Below, piece after piece: positions 26,022 to 35,074 of a stretch of DNA of 64,000 nt (positions are counted from its first letter, which is position 1; every line of letters begins with the position of its first letter). The notes under the pieces were generated by a model. It saw only the letters and a program-made list of their open reading frames with translations, was not told where the DNA came from and did not search any database. This stretch comes from CALXVA01 sp944392465 (lineage in GTDB: Bacteria; Bacillota; Clostridia; TANB77; CAG-508). Made by a program: the position numbers and the translations under genes. The stretch is taken from assembly GCA_963931155.1 (NCBI GenBank), contig OZ006978.1, forward strand, positions 1,240,001 through 1,304,000. Reading direction: 5' to 3'.

Positions 26022-26426
26022 ATGGATATAAATAAGTCTTTACAAGTTAGAAAAGAAAGCGTTTTTACCAAATTTTTAAATTTCTTTAGAAAGTTATTTA
26101 AAACGAACAAACAAGAGCCAGCTTATATAGAAAAGGATATTATTCTTCAAAAAGAAAGAGTAAAAAATATAATAACTCCTGTTGAAAAGAAAGAATTTAA
26201 AGATGGAATAAAAGTGGAAGCAAAAAATGAAGAGACTTTGAAATTACAAAAGCAATTTGAAGATAATGAAAATTCAGTAGATAGTATGACTGAAGAGCAA
26301 ATTAATAGCTTAATTTTATTGTATAAAGAACAAGTTTCCACTTTAACTGAAAAAGTTAATAAAAAACGAATAGAATTGGAAAAAACACTAAAAAGAATGA
26401 GTAATTTTTCGGAAACAAATACTTAA
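26022..26426 (+). CDS. Unrecognised small basic coiled-coil protein
   Basis: The 134-residue protein has a basic N-terminus with an amphipathic stretch (FTKFLNFFRKLFKTN, residues 15-30) that could touch membranes, and a coiled-coil C-terminal half (ILLYKEQVSTLTEKVNKKR). A perfect hairpin GAGCAA-AA-TTGCTC lies just before its AAATGGAGG ribosome binding site. It follows the repeat protein by 55 bases and may be cotranscribed. Function unknown. Confidence 0.65.
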   Translation: MDINKSLQVRKESVFTKFLNFFRKLFKTNKQEPAYIEKDIILQKERVKNIITPVEKKEFKDGIKVEAKNEETLKLQKQFEDNENSVDSMTEEQINSLILLYKEQVSTLTEKVNKKRIELEKTLKRMSNFSETNT

Positions 26427-26499
26427 TAATAATTAAATATGTAAATATAAATAGTAGTAAAGAATAATAAAATTAACAAGGAAATATCGGAGGTGTAAA

Positions 26500-26646
26500 A
26501 TGATTGTTGATAAAAACGGAAGAATGTTTGAAGACAGAAGAAAGAAAAATTCAGATAGAAGAAAAGTTGATAAAAGTGTTCCTGTAGATAAAAGAAAAGG
26601 TGAGAGAAGAAAATCAAAGAATCAAACATTAGGAAAGGGAAAATAA
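26500..26646 (+). CDS. Very small Arg/Lys-rich protein
   Basis: A 48-residue frame, MIVDKNGRMFEDRRKKNS..., contains DRRK, DKRKG and GERRK repeats. It has a strong CGGAGGTG ribosome binding site seven bases before the ATG and ends in a 12-bp terminator stem. About 40% of residues are charged, so it could bind RNA, DNA or an acidic partner. I do not recognise it, but the signals around it argue that it is expressed. Confidence 0.65.
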   Translation: MIVDKNGRMFEDRRKKNSDRRKVDKSVPVDKRKGERRKSKNQTLGKGK

Positions 26647-26677
26647 AAAGTGGGAGAATTTTAAATCTCCCACTTTT
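26646..26677. terminator. Bidirectional intrinsic terminator
   Basis: AAAAGTGGGAGA (26646-26657) and TCTCCCACTTTT (26666-26677) form a perfect 12-bp stem with T-runs on both strands. It overlaps the stop codon of the small + strand gene and would also stop - strand transcripts coming from the two Cys-rich genes. Confidence 0.85.
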
Positions 26678-26756
26678 CGAAATAGTGCTCTGGCATATAA
26701 AATTTAAGATTTATATACTAGAATGACTATGCTTTTTTTATTTTACTATTGTTCAA

Positions 26757-26876
26757 TTAGCAACATCCGTTTCTATTACCTCCACAGCAACAGCAGATTA
26801 ATATTAATACAATTATTATCCAAATGCAGTCATCACCGAATCCGAAACCGCATCCGCAACCTCTATTTTCTGGCAT
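26757..26876 (-). CDS. 39-residue Cys/Gly-rich single-pass membrane peptide
   Basis: On the - strand the frame reads MPENRGCGCGFGFGDDC, then a hydrophobic segment WIIIVLILI, then CCCCGGNRNGCC and a stop. A strong AAAGGGGGG ribosome binding site precedes the ATG. Composition and layout resemble the tiny YjcZ-type and related Cys/Gly-rich sporulation-associated membrane peptides of Firmicutes, but the match is by style only. It is paired with a similar gene just upstream on the same strand. Confidence 0.7.
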   Translation of the reverse strand: MPENRGCGCGFGFGDDCIWIIIVLILICCCCGGNRNGCC

Positions 26877-26931
26877 ATAAAAATTCCCCCCCTTTCAAAG
26901 TTTTAGATTAATGTAAAATTAATGAAAAGTA

Positions 26932-27051
26932 TTAGCAACCACAGGTGTTGCCACATCCATTGCTACAACAATTGTTGCCACCACAACAGAAAAGTAGTAA
27001 GAATAGAATTATGAACCATAATAGTTCACTGTTGTTACAACAATTTCCCAT
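26932..27051 (-). CDS. 39-residue Cys/Asn-rich single-pass membrane peptide
   Basis: The - strand frame reads MGNCCNNSELL, a hydrophobic segment WFIILFLLLF, then CCGGNNCCSNGCGNTCGC and a stop. AAGGAGG lies seven bases before the ATG. Eleven of 39 residues are Cys. It has the same length and layout as the next gene on this strand (55 bases apart), so the two are likely paralogues in one transcript. Its promoter would lie in the spacer before mutL, divergent to that gene. Confidence 0.72.
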   Translation of the reverse strand: MGNCCNNSELLWFIILFLLLFCCGGNNCCSNGCGNTCGC

Positions 27052-27269
27052 CAAAAGACCTCCTTAACAATCTAAAAATATATTTTAAATTCTTTAGTAT
27101 GGTATATATTATTCAAAAACCAAAAAAGAGTTACAAAAGTAATTTATGAAATTTTAAACAAATAAAATGCGAAAATTCTATAAAATTTCTTAAAAAACTA
27201 TACAAATTTACAATATTAATGATATAATTCTATGGAATAGTCAAAAGAAATAGTATTCGGAGGAATAGA

Positions 27270-29681
27270 ATGGGAAATATAGTTTTATTAGATGAATTAA
27301 CAATAAATAAGATAGCAGCGGGGGAAGTTATAGAAAGACCAGCTTCAGTGGTAAAAGAATTAGTTGAAAATTCTATTGATGCAGGTGCTAGTCAAATAGT
27401 AATAGAAACAAAAAATGGTGGAATTTCTTATATACGAATAACAGATAATGGAAAAGGATTTATGCCTGATGATATGGAAATAGCATTTGAAAGACATGCA
27501 ACAAGTAAAATTAGAGAAGCATCAGATTTGGAAACTGTTACATCTATGGGGTTTAGAGGTGAGGCTTTAGCAAGCATTGCAGCGATTAGTCATGTGGAAT
27601 TAGTTTCTAGAACATCTGAAAACGAAATAGGAAAAAAGATAGAAGTAAAAGGTGGAAATGTTATAAATATGGAGGATGCAGGATGTCCCCAAGGAACTAC
27701 AATAACTGTTACAGATTTATTTTACAATACACCAGTACGATACAAATTTTTAAAAAAAGATTTTACTGAAGCAGGATATATAGAAGATGTTGTTACAAGA
27801 ATAGCATTAGTACATCCAGAGATAGCTTTAAAACTAATAAATTCCGGAAAAGTAATAATACAAACATCAGGCAATGGAGACATGAAATCAGTAATATATA
27901 GCATTTATGGAAAAGATGTGGCAGAAAACATTATTGATGTTGATTATGAATATGAAGATATAAAAATAAAAGGTGTTATAGGAAAACCGGTAGTAGCCCG
28001 TTCAAATAGATCAAATCAATTATTTTTTGTAAATAAAAGATATATAAAAGATAAAGTATTAACAAGTGCTGCAGAACAAGCATATAAAGGTTTGTTAACA
28101 ATAGGAAAATATGGATTTTTAGTTTTAGACATAGAGATGAATCCACAAAAAGTAGATGTAAATGTTCATCCAGCTAAGTTAGAAGTTAGATTTGCGGACG
28201 AAAATAAAGTTTTTAAAGCGATATATCATAGTATTAAAGATAGCCTATTAAAAGAGGATTTAATACCAGATAAAACAAAAATAGAATTTGAAAAAAATCA
28301 AGCAAACAGCTGGAAAATGAATAATGTAAATAAAGTAAACAATATACAAGATGATACCAAAATTAATATTTCTCCAGAAATAGCTAAAATAAGCAGTAAT
28401 GTTTCTGCAAGCTTTAATTCAGAACAAGATTTATCTAAAAAGGTAAATATGGTAAATGACTTAGTAAATAGCTTAAAAACTGAATTAAATGATAATACTC
28501 AAAAATCCAATGCATTTAGTGTAAATAATAGAGATGAAGCAAATGCTGTAAACAATATATTAACACCAAATGTGGAAGAGAATATAAATGTAGCAAGTGT
28601 TGAGCCTTCTGTTGGTACAATAAACCAAGTAACAAAGGAAAATGAAACAATAGAAGAAAATAGTGACAGATCAGAAAAAAGATTCGGATCATTATTTAAT
28701 ATCTTTGGTAAAAAAAGAGAAGGAAAATTAGAACGAAGAGAGCAAGTAGATGACGAAGAAGAAAATATTGATGATACAAAAAATTTTATTGCACAAATAT
28801 ATAATAAAAAAGCAAATGGAAATGATGACGATAATTCAAAAGATGAAATAGATAATAAAGCAACTAAAGTTATGGATCTATCTGAGATTAATAATAAATT
28901 AAAAGAATTGAATAACTTAGAAACAAATACAACAAAAGATATAAATGATGCTGACTTTGAAGAAATGTATGAAAAAACATTTGGAAAAAAAATAAAAGAA
29001 GAAACAAAATTAGAAGAAGAAAATAGTCAATATAATGTTGGAACTCAAGATTTAAAAACCGTAGAAAACATATCAATTTTTGAAAAAGATGATGAAAAAA
29101 GTATTCCAGAGTATAAATTTATAGGAATAGCATTTTCTACATATATAATAATTGAAATGAGAAATGAATTATATATAATAGATCAACATGCTGCTCATGA
29201 AAGAATTATGTATGAAAAAATAAAAGCAAATTATTATAGTGATGATAAAAAAGATTCACAACTAATGCTTTTGCCAGATGTTATAAGCTTAACCCATAGA
29301 GATATGCAGATAGCTAAAGATAATATGGAAATTTTTAGAAAAGCTGGTTTTGAACTAGAGGAATTTGGTGAAAATACAATTAAACTTACAGGAGTCCCAA
29401 CAATATGCTTAGATTTAGATACGAAAGAATTATTCCTAGAGACTCTAGATGAAATAAATACTGTTGCAAGAACCGCAAAACAAGAGATAGAGGAAAAATT
29501 TATTGCAACAATTGCATGTAAGGCAGCTGTAAAAGCTAATATGGCATTAACAAAAGAAGAAGTAGATAAACTAATGCAACAATTATTGCTTTTGCCAAAC
29601 CCATTTACATGTCCGCATGGAAGACCTACAGCTATAAGAATGACCAAAAATGATATAGAAAGAAAATTTTCAAGAAGATAA
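27270..29681 (+). CDS. mutL: DNA mismatch repair protein MutL
   Basis: The 803-residue protein has the GHKL ATPase N-terminus (LVENSIDAGA, ITDNGKGF, RHATSKI, GFRGEALASIA), the transducer domain (NVHPAKLEVRF), and a C-terminal endonuclease/dimerisation domain with DQHAAHERIMYEK near residue 637 and CPHGRPTAIRM near 780. The DQHAxxExxxxE motif marks a nicking MutL, used by bacteria without MutH. The linker (about 340-620) is unusually long, acidic and Asn-rich, which makes the protein longer than the usual 620-680 residues. A GGAGGA precedes the ATG. Confidence 0.96.
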   Translation: MGNIVLLDELTINKIAAGEVIERPASVVKELVENSIDAGASQIVIETKNGGISYIRITDNGKGFMPDDMEIAFERHATSKIREASDLETVTSMGFRGEALASIAAISHVELVSRTSENEIGKKIEVKGGNVINMEDAGCPQGTTITVTDLFYNTPVRYKFLKKDFTEAGYIEDVVTRIALVHPEIALKLINSGKVIIQTSGNGDMKSVIYSIYGKDVAENIIDVDYEYEDIKIKGVIGKPVVARSNRSNQLFFVNKRYIKDKVLTSAAEQAYKGLLTIGKYGFLVLDIEMNPQKVDVNVHPAKLEVRFADENKVFKAIYHSIKDSLLKEDLIPDKTKIEFEKNQANSWKMNNVNKVNNIQDDTKINISPEIAKISSNVSASFNSEQDLSKKVNMVNDLVNSLKTELNDNTQKSNAFSVNNRDEANAVNNILTPNVEENINVASVEPSVGTINQVTKENETIEENSDRSEKRFGSLFNIFGKKREGKLERREQVDDEEENIDDTKNFIAQIYNKKANGNDDDNSKDEIDNKATKVMDLSEINNKLKELNNLETNTTKDINDADFEEMYEKTFGKKIKEETKLEEENSQYNVGTQDLKTVENISIFEKDDEKSIPEYKFIGIAFSTYIIIEMRNELYIIDQHAAHERIMYEKIKANYYSDDKKDSQLMLLPDVISLTHRDMQIAKDNMEIFRKAGFELEEFGENTIKLTGVPTICLDLDTKELFLETLDEINTVARTAKQEIEEKFIATIACKAAVKANMALTKEEVDKLMQQLLLLPNPFTCPHGRPTAIRMTKNDIERKFSRR

Positions 29682-29692
29682 AGGAGTAAATT

Positions 29693-30361
29693 ATGCTATT
29701 TTTTATAATATTTGTTATAGTTGTGCTAAATGCACTATGTATTTTCCTTATGTATAAACTTTTGAAAGATATAGAAAAAAAAGAAAAATTTATATTTATA
29801 GCTGTAGGAGTAGCTATAATTTATGGAATAACTGCACTTGTACATTGGATTGGTATACAAGGGTTAGATGAGGTATATCAAGATGGCATAGCAAAAGATT
29901 TAGTAACTTTCTTATTTGTTCCAATAAATGGATTGATTGTATTGCCTGCACTTGCAAGTTCATATAACAGTTATAAACAAAATAAGCTAAGTGCTAGCAT
30001 ATTAGGAAAAAGAACGATGGTACTACTTATCCCTCTTTTAATTGTACTTATTTTAGAGTGTGTATTTATAAAAAATATCCAAGTAGCAACATCTAATTTA
30101 TATTATGATAATACAACTTTTAAATATAAAGAGTATATACAAGATACTAATATGATTAATGATACTAATTCAACTAACATAACTGAAGAAAATACATTAT
30201 CAAATGACTTAACGAATGAAGTTACAAATAATACTTCAAATGAAATTACAGATAAAAATGAAGTAAATGCTAATGAAATAGAAAATGAGATTAATGAAAA
30301 TGAAATAAAAGATAATAAAGTTAGTAATACTACAAAGAAAAATAATACAGTTAATAAATAA
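29693..30361 (+). CDS. Unrecognised membrane protein with Asn/Glu-rich tail
   Basis: The 222-residue protein has four likely membrane segments (about residues 2-22, 34-55, 72-93, 107-128) and then a low-complexity polar tail rich in Asn, Glu and Thr (NEIENEINENEIKDNK). AAGGAG precedes the ATG. It lies between mutL and miaA with gaps of 11 and 29 bases, so cotranscription is likely. No known family recognised. Confidence 0.7.
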   Translation: MLFFIIFVIVVLNALCIFLMYKLLKDIEKKEKFIFIAVGVAIIYGITALVHWIGIQGLDEVYQDGIAKDLVTFLFVPINGLIVLPALASSYNSYKQNKLSASILGKRTMVLLIPLLIVLILECVFIKNIQVATSNLYYDNTTFKYKEYIQDTNMINDTNSTNITEENTLSNDLTNEVTNNTSNEITDKNEVNANEIENEINENEIKDNKVSNTTKKNNTVNK

Positions 30362-30390
30362 TAACAAATAAAAGAGGAGAGACTTTACAT

Positions 30391-31338
30391 ATGCAAAAAC
30401 AAAAAGTTATTGTTATATGTGGACCTACAGCATCTGGAAAGACAGGGTTATCCATTGAACTTGCAAAGAAGATTAAGGGGGAAATTGTGTCTTGTGATTC
30501 TATGCAAATATATAAAGATATGACGGTAGGAACAGCAAAACCTACAGAAAATGAAATGCAAGGAATAAAACATTATCTTATTGACTGTGTTTCTCCAGAC
30601 ACTAGATATAGTGTTGCAGATTTTAAAAAGGATGCTACATATGCAATACAAGATATTTTTAAAAAAGGAAAGGTACCAATTGTTGTTGGTGGAACAGGAT
30701 TATATATAGAATCTCTTATTTATGGAATTGAATATAATGAAATAAAAACCGATTTAAAATATAGAGAAAAATTAGAACAAATTATTCAAAAAGAAGGTTT
30801 GAATATATTATATGAAAAGGCAAAAAAAATAGACCCGGAAGCTATAAAAAAAATAAGTGAAAACGATAAGAAAAGAATATGTAGAATTTTAGAAATATAT
30901 CATTCAACAGGAAAAACAAAAACAGAATTAGAAATTGAATCAAGAAAAAAAGGACCAGATTTTAACTTTGCATTATTTGGAATAACAATGGACAGAGAAA
31001 AGTTATATGAAAGAATAAATCACAGAGTTGATATTATGCTTGAAAAAGGCTTAATCCAAGAAGTTAAAGAATTAATTAGCAAATATAAAGAATTTCCAAC
31101 AGCAATGCAAGGATTAGGGTATAAAGAAGTAGTAGGTTATTTACAAGAAAAATATAGCAAAGATGAGATGATAGAAAAAATTAAAATGGAAACAAGAAGA
31201 TATGCTAAAAGGCAATTAACTTGGTTTAAAAAATATGATAACATTATATGGCTTGATGGATTGGATAGCATACAAAATAATATAAAAATTATTTTGGAGG
31301 AATATAGTGAAAAAAATAGCACAGCAACAGATAAATGA
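30391..31338 (+). CDS. miaA: tRNA dimethylallyltransferase
   Basis: The 315-residue enzyme adds a dimethylallyl group to A37 of tRNAs reading UNN codons. Seen are the P-loop GPTASGKTGL (residues 10-19), SCDSMQIYKDMTVGTAKP, VGGTGLYIESL, and the C-terminal TRRYAKRQLTWFKK. The order mutL-X-miaA is common in Firmicutes. Its 3' end overlaps the next gene by 32 bases, showing tight coupling. Confidence 0.96.
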   Translation: MQKQKVIVICGPTASGKTGLSIELAKKIKGEIVSCDSMQIYKDMTVGTAKPTENEMQGIKHYLIDCVSPDTRYSVADFKKDATYAIQDIFKKGKVPIVVGGTGLYIESLIYGIEYNEIKTDLKYREKLEQIIQKEGLNILYEKAKKIDPEAIKKISENDKKRICRILEIYHSTGKTKTELEIESRKKGPDFNFALFGITMDREKLYERINHRVDIMLEKGLIQEVKELISKYKEFPTAMQGLGYKEVVGYLQEKYSKDEMIEKIKMETRRYAKRQLTWFKKYDNIIWLDGLDSIQNNIKIILEEYSEKNSTATDK

Positions 31339-32596
31339 TAATCACAAAAAAAAGAAAAATAAATTTATACAATTTTTAAGTAAGCATAAGAGAAAAATAA
31401 TTATGCTTGTTTTGCTATGCATAATTATTTATATTGTATATATAGTATCACAATTAGTAAAGAATCCTACAGATACAGTATTTGTGGAAATGGGACAAAT
31501 TCAGCAAGAAGAAAATGCAGTAGGATACATTATTAGAGATGAAACTGTTTTAAAAGGAAAAAACTATAAGAATGGTATAGAGCAAATAAAAACAGAAGGA
31601 GAAAAGGTTGCAAAAAATCAAGAAATATTTAGATATTATTCAAATAATGAGAATAATTTAGTGAAAAAAATACAAGAGTTAGATGCTAAGATAGATGAGG
31701 CAATGACTAATAAAGAAAATACTATATTGCCAACAGATACAAAGTTATTGCAACAACAAATAGATTCAAAAATAAATAGTTTATATAGAGAATGTGATTT
31801 GACTAAAATAAAAGAAAGTAAGCAAGAAATAAATAACAATATGACTAGGATAGCCAAAATTACGGGTGAAAAGAGTCCTGCAGGTTCATATTTAAAAAAA
31901 TTAATTGATCAAAGAAGTAAATATGAAAATCAACTAAATTCAGGTTCTGAGTATTTAAAAGCCACGAGAAGCGGAGTGGTTTCATATAGGGTAGATGGAT
32001 ATGAAGATATATTAACACCAGATGATTTTAGTAAATATACAAAACAATTTTTAAATGATTTAAATTTAAAAACAGGTCAAATTATACCTTCTAGTAGTGA
32101 AAGTGGAAAAATAATAGACAATTATTATGCATATATAGTTACTGTTGTAGATTCTGAATATGCAAAAGACATAGAAATTGGAGATAGTATAAAAATAAGA
32201 CTTCCTAGTGGAACAGAAACAGAAGCAATAATAGAATATAAATTAAAAGAAGATAATGATTATGTTTTGACCTTGAGAATAGAAGGAAATATAAATGAAT
32301 TAATAGATTACAGAAAAATATCCTTTAGTATCATTTGGTGGCGTGATACAGGAATGAAAATACCTAATTCAGCAATTTCTTATGAGACAAAGGCAAATAA
32401 TGAGATTGCTTATGTTAATAGAAAAAGAATTGAATATGAAGATAAAATTCCAGTTAAAATATTAAAATCTAATGAAAAATATTCAGTAGTGGATAATTAC
32501 AATTCAGATGAATTAAAAGAATTAGGTTATTCATCTGATGAAATAAGAAATATGTCAACTATCTCGATATATGACGAAATATTAATAAATAAGTAA
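31307..32596 (+). CDS. HlyD-like membrane-anchored protein
   Basis: The 429-residue protein has a basic N-terminus, one membrane segment (about residues 31-50), a barrel-like start (AVGYIIRDETVLKG, GEKVAKNQEIFRYYS) that resembles HlyD/biotinyl-lipoyl-like adaptors, a coiled-coil hairpin (about 115-200), and a beta-rich C-terminus. The GTG start with GGAGG lies inside miaA. Related proteins occur next to sepF in Clostridia, so a cell-envelope or division link is plausible but unproven. Confidence 0.7.
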   Translation: MKKIAQQQINDNHKKKKNKFIQFLSKHKRKIIMLVLLCIIIYIVYIVSQLVKNPTDTVFVEMGQIQQEENAVGYIIRDETVLKGKNYKNGIEQIKTEGEKVAKNQEIFRYYSNNENNLVKKIQELDAKIDEAMTNKENTILPTDTKLLQQQIDSKINSLYRECDLTKIKESKQEINNNMTRIAKITGEKSPAGSYLKKLIDQRSKYENQLNSGSEYLKATRSGVVSYRVDGYEDILTPDDFSKYTKQFLNDLNLKTGQIIPSSSESGKIIDNYYAYIVTVVDSEYAKDIEIGDSIKIRLPSGTETEAIIEYKLKEDNDYVLTLRIEGNINELIDYRKISFSIIWWRDTGMKIPNSAISYETKANNEIAYVNRKRIEYEDKIPVKILKSNEKYSVVDNYNSDELKELGYSSDEIRNMSTISIYDEILINK

Positions 32597-32655
32597 AAAA
32601 TATTACAGAAATATTACAAATGTATTAAAAAAATATTACAAAACAATAAAAACTA

Positions 32656-32684
32656 TTGACAACAAATAAAAAATGATAGATACT
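32656..32684 (+). promoter_or_regulatory. Probable sigma-A promoter for sepF-divIVA
   Basis: A consensus TTGACA (32656-32661) is 17 bases from GATACT (32679-32684), a reasonable -10. It lies between the HlyD-like gene and sepF, about 47 bases before the sepF start. Confidence 0.55.
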
Positions 32685-32731
32685 ATATTACGTGGAAACG
32701 AATGACGAATATTTTATAGGAGGTTAATAAG

Positions 32732-33220
32732 ATGTCAGGAGCTATTATGGAAAAAGTATGGGGAATGTTAGGATTTCCTGAGAAAGAAGAAGAAGAAACA
32801 GAAGAGCTAGATTATGATAAAAATTTAGATATAGAAGAGCCAGAAGATGAAGAGGAAGAAGAAGATAGAAGATTCTTCGGAAAAAGAAGTAACAAAGTAG
32901 TAAATATGCCACAAACACAACAAGTAAAGATGGTTATTTGTCAACCAACTACATTTGAACAATCAGAAAATATTTGTAATTTACTAAAAGAAAAGAAATC
33001 TATTATAGTTAATCTAGAATATGTAAATAAAGATATTGCTAGAAGAATAGTAGATGTTGTTAGTGGTGCAGTTCATGCGTTAGATGGAAATTTACAAAAA
33101 GTATCAAATTCAATATTTTTAGTAGCACCATACAACTATGATATAACAAATGAAATGGCAAGAGAAGAAATAAAAAACAAGTTATCAGTTTCTTGGCTAA
33201 GAAATAATTCAAATAATTAA
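32732..33220 (+). CDS. sepF: Cell division protein SepF
   Basis: The 162-residue protein has an N-terminal amphipathic helix (MEKVWGMLGFPE) that in SepF binds membranes, an acidic linker (DIEEPEDEEEEEDRR), and the C-terminal ring-forming domain (VVNMPQTQQVKMVICQPTTF, residues about 70-155, ending in FLVAPYNYDI). SepF tethers FtsZ to the membrane and helps septum assembly. TAGGAGGT precedes the ATG. divIVA follows after 34 bases. Confidence 0.93.
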   Translation: MSGAIMEKVWGMLGFPEKEEEETEELDYDKNLDIEEPEDEEEEEDRRFFGKRSNKVVNMPQTQQVKMVICQPTTFEQSENICNLLKEKKSIIVNLEYVNKDIARRIVDVVSGAVHALDGNLQKVSNSIFLVAPYNYDITNEMAREEIKNKLSVSWLRNNSNN

Positions 33221-33254
33221 ATATAGTTATGTAAGGAGTTTAGGAGGGACTAAT

Positions 33255-33704
33255 ATGTATACACCATTGGATATAGAAAATAAAAAGTTTGCTAAACAAA
33301 TGATGAATGGCTATAGTGTGGAAGAAGTTGACAACTTTTTAGATGAGTTAACGATAGACTACGAAAAACTATATAAAGAATCTAATGAAAACAAAGGGAA
33401 AATATCAGAATTAGAAGCAAGTCTAGTAAAATATAAAAATCTAGAAACAACACTTCAAAATACTTTAGTAATGGCTCAAAGTACGGCAGATGAAATAAAA
33501 AAAGTTGCTAAACAAGAAGCTGACCAAATAGTTCGTGATGCTCAAGGTACAGCAAAGCAACAAGTAATGGAATTAGAACAACAAATTACTATAAAAACAA
33601 AAGAATTAGAAGATTTACAAAAACAATTTGATGTATATAAAGCAAAAATGGAATCTTTATTAATATCACAATTAGAATTAATAAAAGAAGTAAATAAAGA
33701 TTAA
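33255..33704 (+). CDS. divIVA: DivIVA domain protein
   Basis: The 149-residue protein starts MYTPLDIENKKFAKQMMNGY with the DivIVA membrane-binding segment and SVEEVDNFLDELTIDYEKLY, followed by coiled coil through to the end. DivIVA senses negative curvature and marks poles and septa. It is paired with sepF as in many Firmicutes. AGGAGGG precedes the ATG, and a terminator follows the stop. Confidence 0.92.
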   Translation: MYTPLDIENKKFAKQMMNGYSVEEVDNFLDELTIDYEKLYKESNENKGKISELEASLVKYKNLETTLQNTLVMAQSTADEIKKVAKQEADQIVRDAQGTAKQQVMELEQQITIKTKELEDLQKQFDVYKAKMESLLISQLELIKEVNKD

Positions 33705-33721
33705 ATAGAACTACTAAAGAT

Positions 33722-33760
33722 AAAGCTAGGAACTAACAACCTAGCTTTTGTTTGCTTTTA
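33722..33760 (+). terminator. Intrinsic terminator after divIVA
   Basis: AAGCTAGG (33723-33730) pairs with CCTAGCTT (33740-33747), followed by an interrupted T-rich stretch. Confidence 0.7.
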
Positions 33761-33922
33761 TAAAATCAATTAAAATATAAGGGAAAAACACTATTAAAAC
33801 CTTTATTACAAATTTATAACAGTATTACAGAATTGTTAAATCTATATTACAATTCTGTTAATAGTATTGACATATGGGAAATTACATATAAAATATATAA
33901 TATAGACATGCACGAGGTAGAT

Positions 33923-34483
33923 ATGAGAGTAATAAGTGGAAAAGCAAGAGGAACAAAATTAAATTCTATAGACAGCTTAAATACTAGACCAACACTGGAT
34001 AGGGTAAAAGAATCATTGTTTAATATAATACAAAATAAAATACCTGATAGTAACGTGCTTGATTTATTTGCTGGTAGTGGGGCTATAGGAATAGAATGTA
34101 TAAGTAGAGGATGTAAGAAAGCATTTTTTTGTGAAAATTCAAAAATAGCAGGTGAAATGGTAAAAAGCAATTTGGAAAAAACAAGATTTATGGAATACTC
34201 TGAAATATACATTCAAGATTATAAAAAAGCATTAAATATATTCAAAAAGAAAGAAATAAAATTTAATATAATATTCATAGATCCACCATACAAGGATAAT
34301 ATAGCTGTAGAAGCAGTAAAACAAATTTTACTTTTGGATTTACTAGAAAAAGACGGAATAATAATAATAGAGACAGACGAAAAAGAAAGAGAAGAAAAAG
34401 AATTAGAAAAACTCGACATTGAAATATATGATTTAAGAAAATATGGAAGGGTATATCTAATATTCTTAAATCGAAAGGAGTAA
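33923..34483 (+). CDS. rsmD: 16S rRNA (guanine-N2)-methyltransferase RsmD
   Basis: The 186-residue enzyme methylates G966 of 16S rRNA. Seen are the start MRVISGKARGTKL, RPTLDRVKESLFNII, the SAM-binding VLDLFAGSGAIGIE and the catalytic IFIDPPY. An in-frame ATG 90 bases upstream adds a non-homologous leader; the ATG at 33923 has GAGGT at the right distance. The next gene starts four bases after the stop. Confidence 0.95.
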   Translation: MRVISGKARGTKLNSIDSLNTRPTLDRVKESLFNIIQNKIPDSNVLDLFAGSGAIGIECISRGCKKAFFCENSKIAGEMVKSNLEKTRFMEYSEIYIQDYKKALNIFKKKEIKFNIIFIDPPYKDNIAVEAVKQILLLDLLEKDGIIIIETDEKEREEKELEKLDIEIYDLRKYGRVYLIFLNRKE

Positions 34484-34487
34484 GGTT

Positions 34488-34925
34488 ATGGAAATATTTA
34501 CTTTATTGGAAACATTGGAAGACATATTAGATAAAAGTAGGAGTGTACCATTTTCAAATAAATGTATTGTAGATAAAGATGAAATTTTAGATATAATAAA
34601 AGAAATAAGATTAAAATTGCCAGATGAATTAAAACAGGCAAAATGGATAAAAGAAGAAAGACAAAGAATTCTAGTAGAAGCCCAAAATGAAGCTGACGAA
34701 ATCATAAAAGAAGCAGAAAATAGAATTATTTCGATGATAGATGAACACGAAATTACTAAAAAAGCTTATGAGAAGAAAGTTGAGATTATAGAAACAGCAA
34801 ATGAAATGTCTAGAGAAATAAAAAGTGGAACTGAAGAATATGCAGATGGTGTTTTAGCTGGAATAGAAGTTGCACTAGAAGATGCTTTAAAAGTTATACA
34901 AAACAATAGAAAAGAATTAAAATAA
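34488..34925 (+). CDS. ATP-synthase-B/V-ATPase-H-like coiled-coil protein
   Basis: The 145-residue protein is mainly one long helix with the alanine/glutamate pattern RILVEAQNEADEIIKEAENRI seen in F-type subunit b, V-type subunit H and DivIVA-like tails. Small proteins of this kind often follow rsmD in Clostridia and are annotated as ATPase-like; no ATPase motif is present, so a structural role is more likely. AAAGGAGTAAGG precedes the ATG, and a terminator follows. Confidence 0.65.
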   Translation: MEIFTLLETLEDILDKSRSVPFSNKCIVDKDEILDIIKEIRLKLPDELKQAKWIKEERQRILVEAQNEADEIIKEAENRIISMIDEHEITKKAYEKKVEIIETANEMSREIKSGTEEYADGVLAGIEVALEDALKVIQNNRKELK

Positions 34926-34938
34926 ATAGAAAATGATG

Positions 34939-34969
34939 AGAAGTAGTAAAATAAAGCTACTTCTTTTTT
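34939..34969 (+). terminator. Intrinsic terminator after the rsmD pair
   Basis: AGAAGTAG (34939-34946) pairs with CTACTTCT (34957-34964) followed by T-run to 34969. Confidence 0.8.
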
Positions 34970-35002
34970 ATTACAATTGTATTACAATTTCCAAATTTAT
35001 AT

Positions 35003-35030
35003 TTGATTTTTATAACCCTTATGATATAAT
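35003..35030 (+). promoter_or_regulatory. Probable sigma-A promoter for ftsK
   Basis: TTGATT (35003-35008), 16-base spacer, TATAAT (35025-35030). It lies after the terminator of the rsmD pair and about 45 bases before the ftsK start. Confidence 0.65.
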
Positions 35031-35074
35031 ACGAATGATATTTGTAACCCAAATTTAAAGGAGGAGACTTTATT

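Noticed and set aside
26723..26911. 62-codon + strand open frame in the mutL upstream region
   Set aside because: It covers the - strand Cys-rich gene, has no ribosome binding site, and its composition is the shadow of that gene.
33867..33899. rsmD promoter TTGACA with TATAAA or TATAAT
   Set aside because: Spacings are 14 and 21 bases, outside the normal range, so the call was left out.
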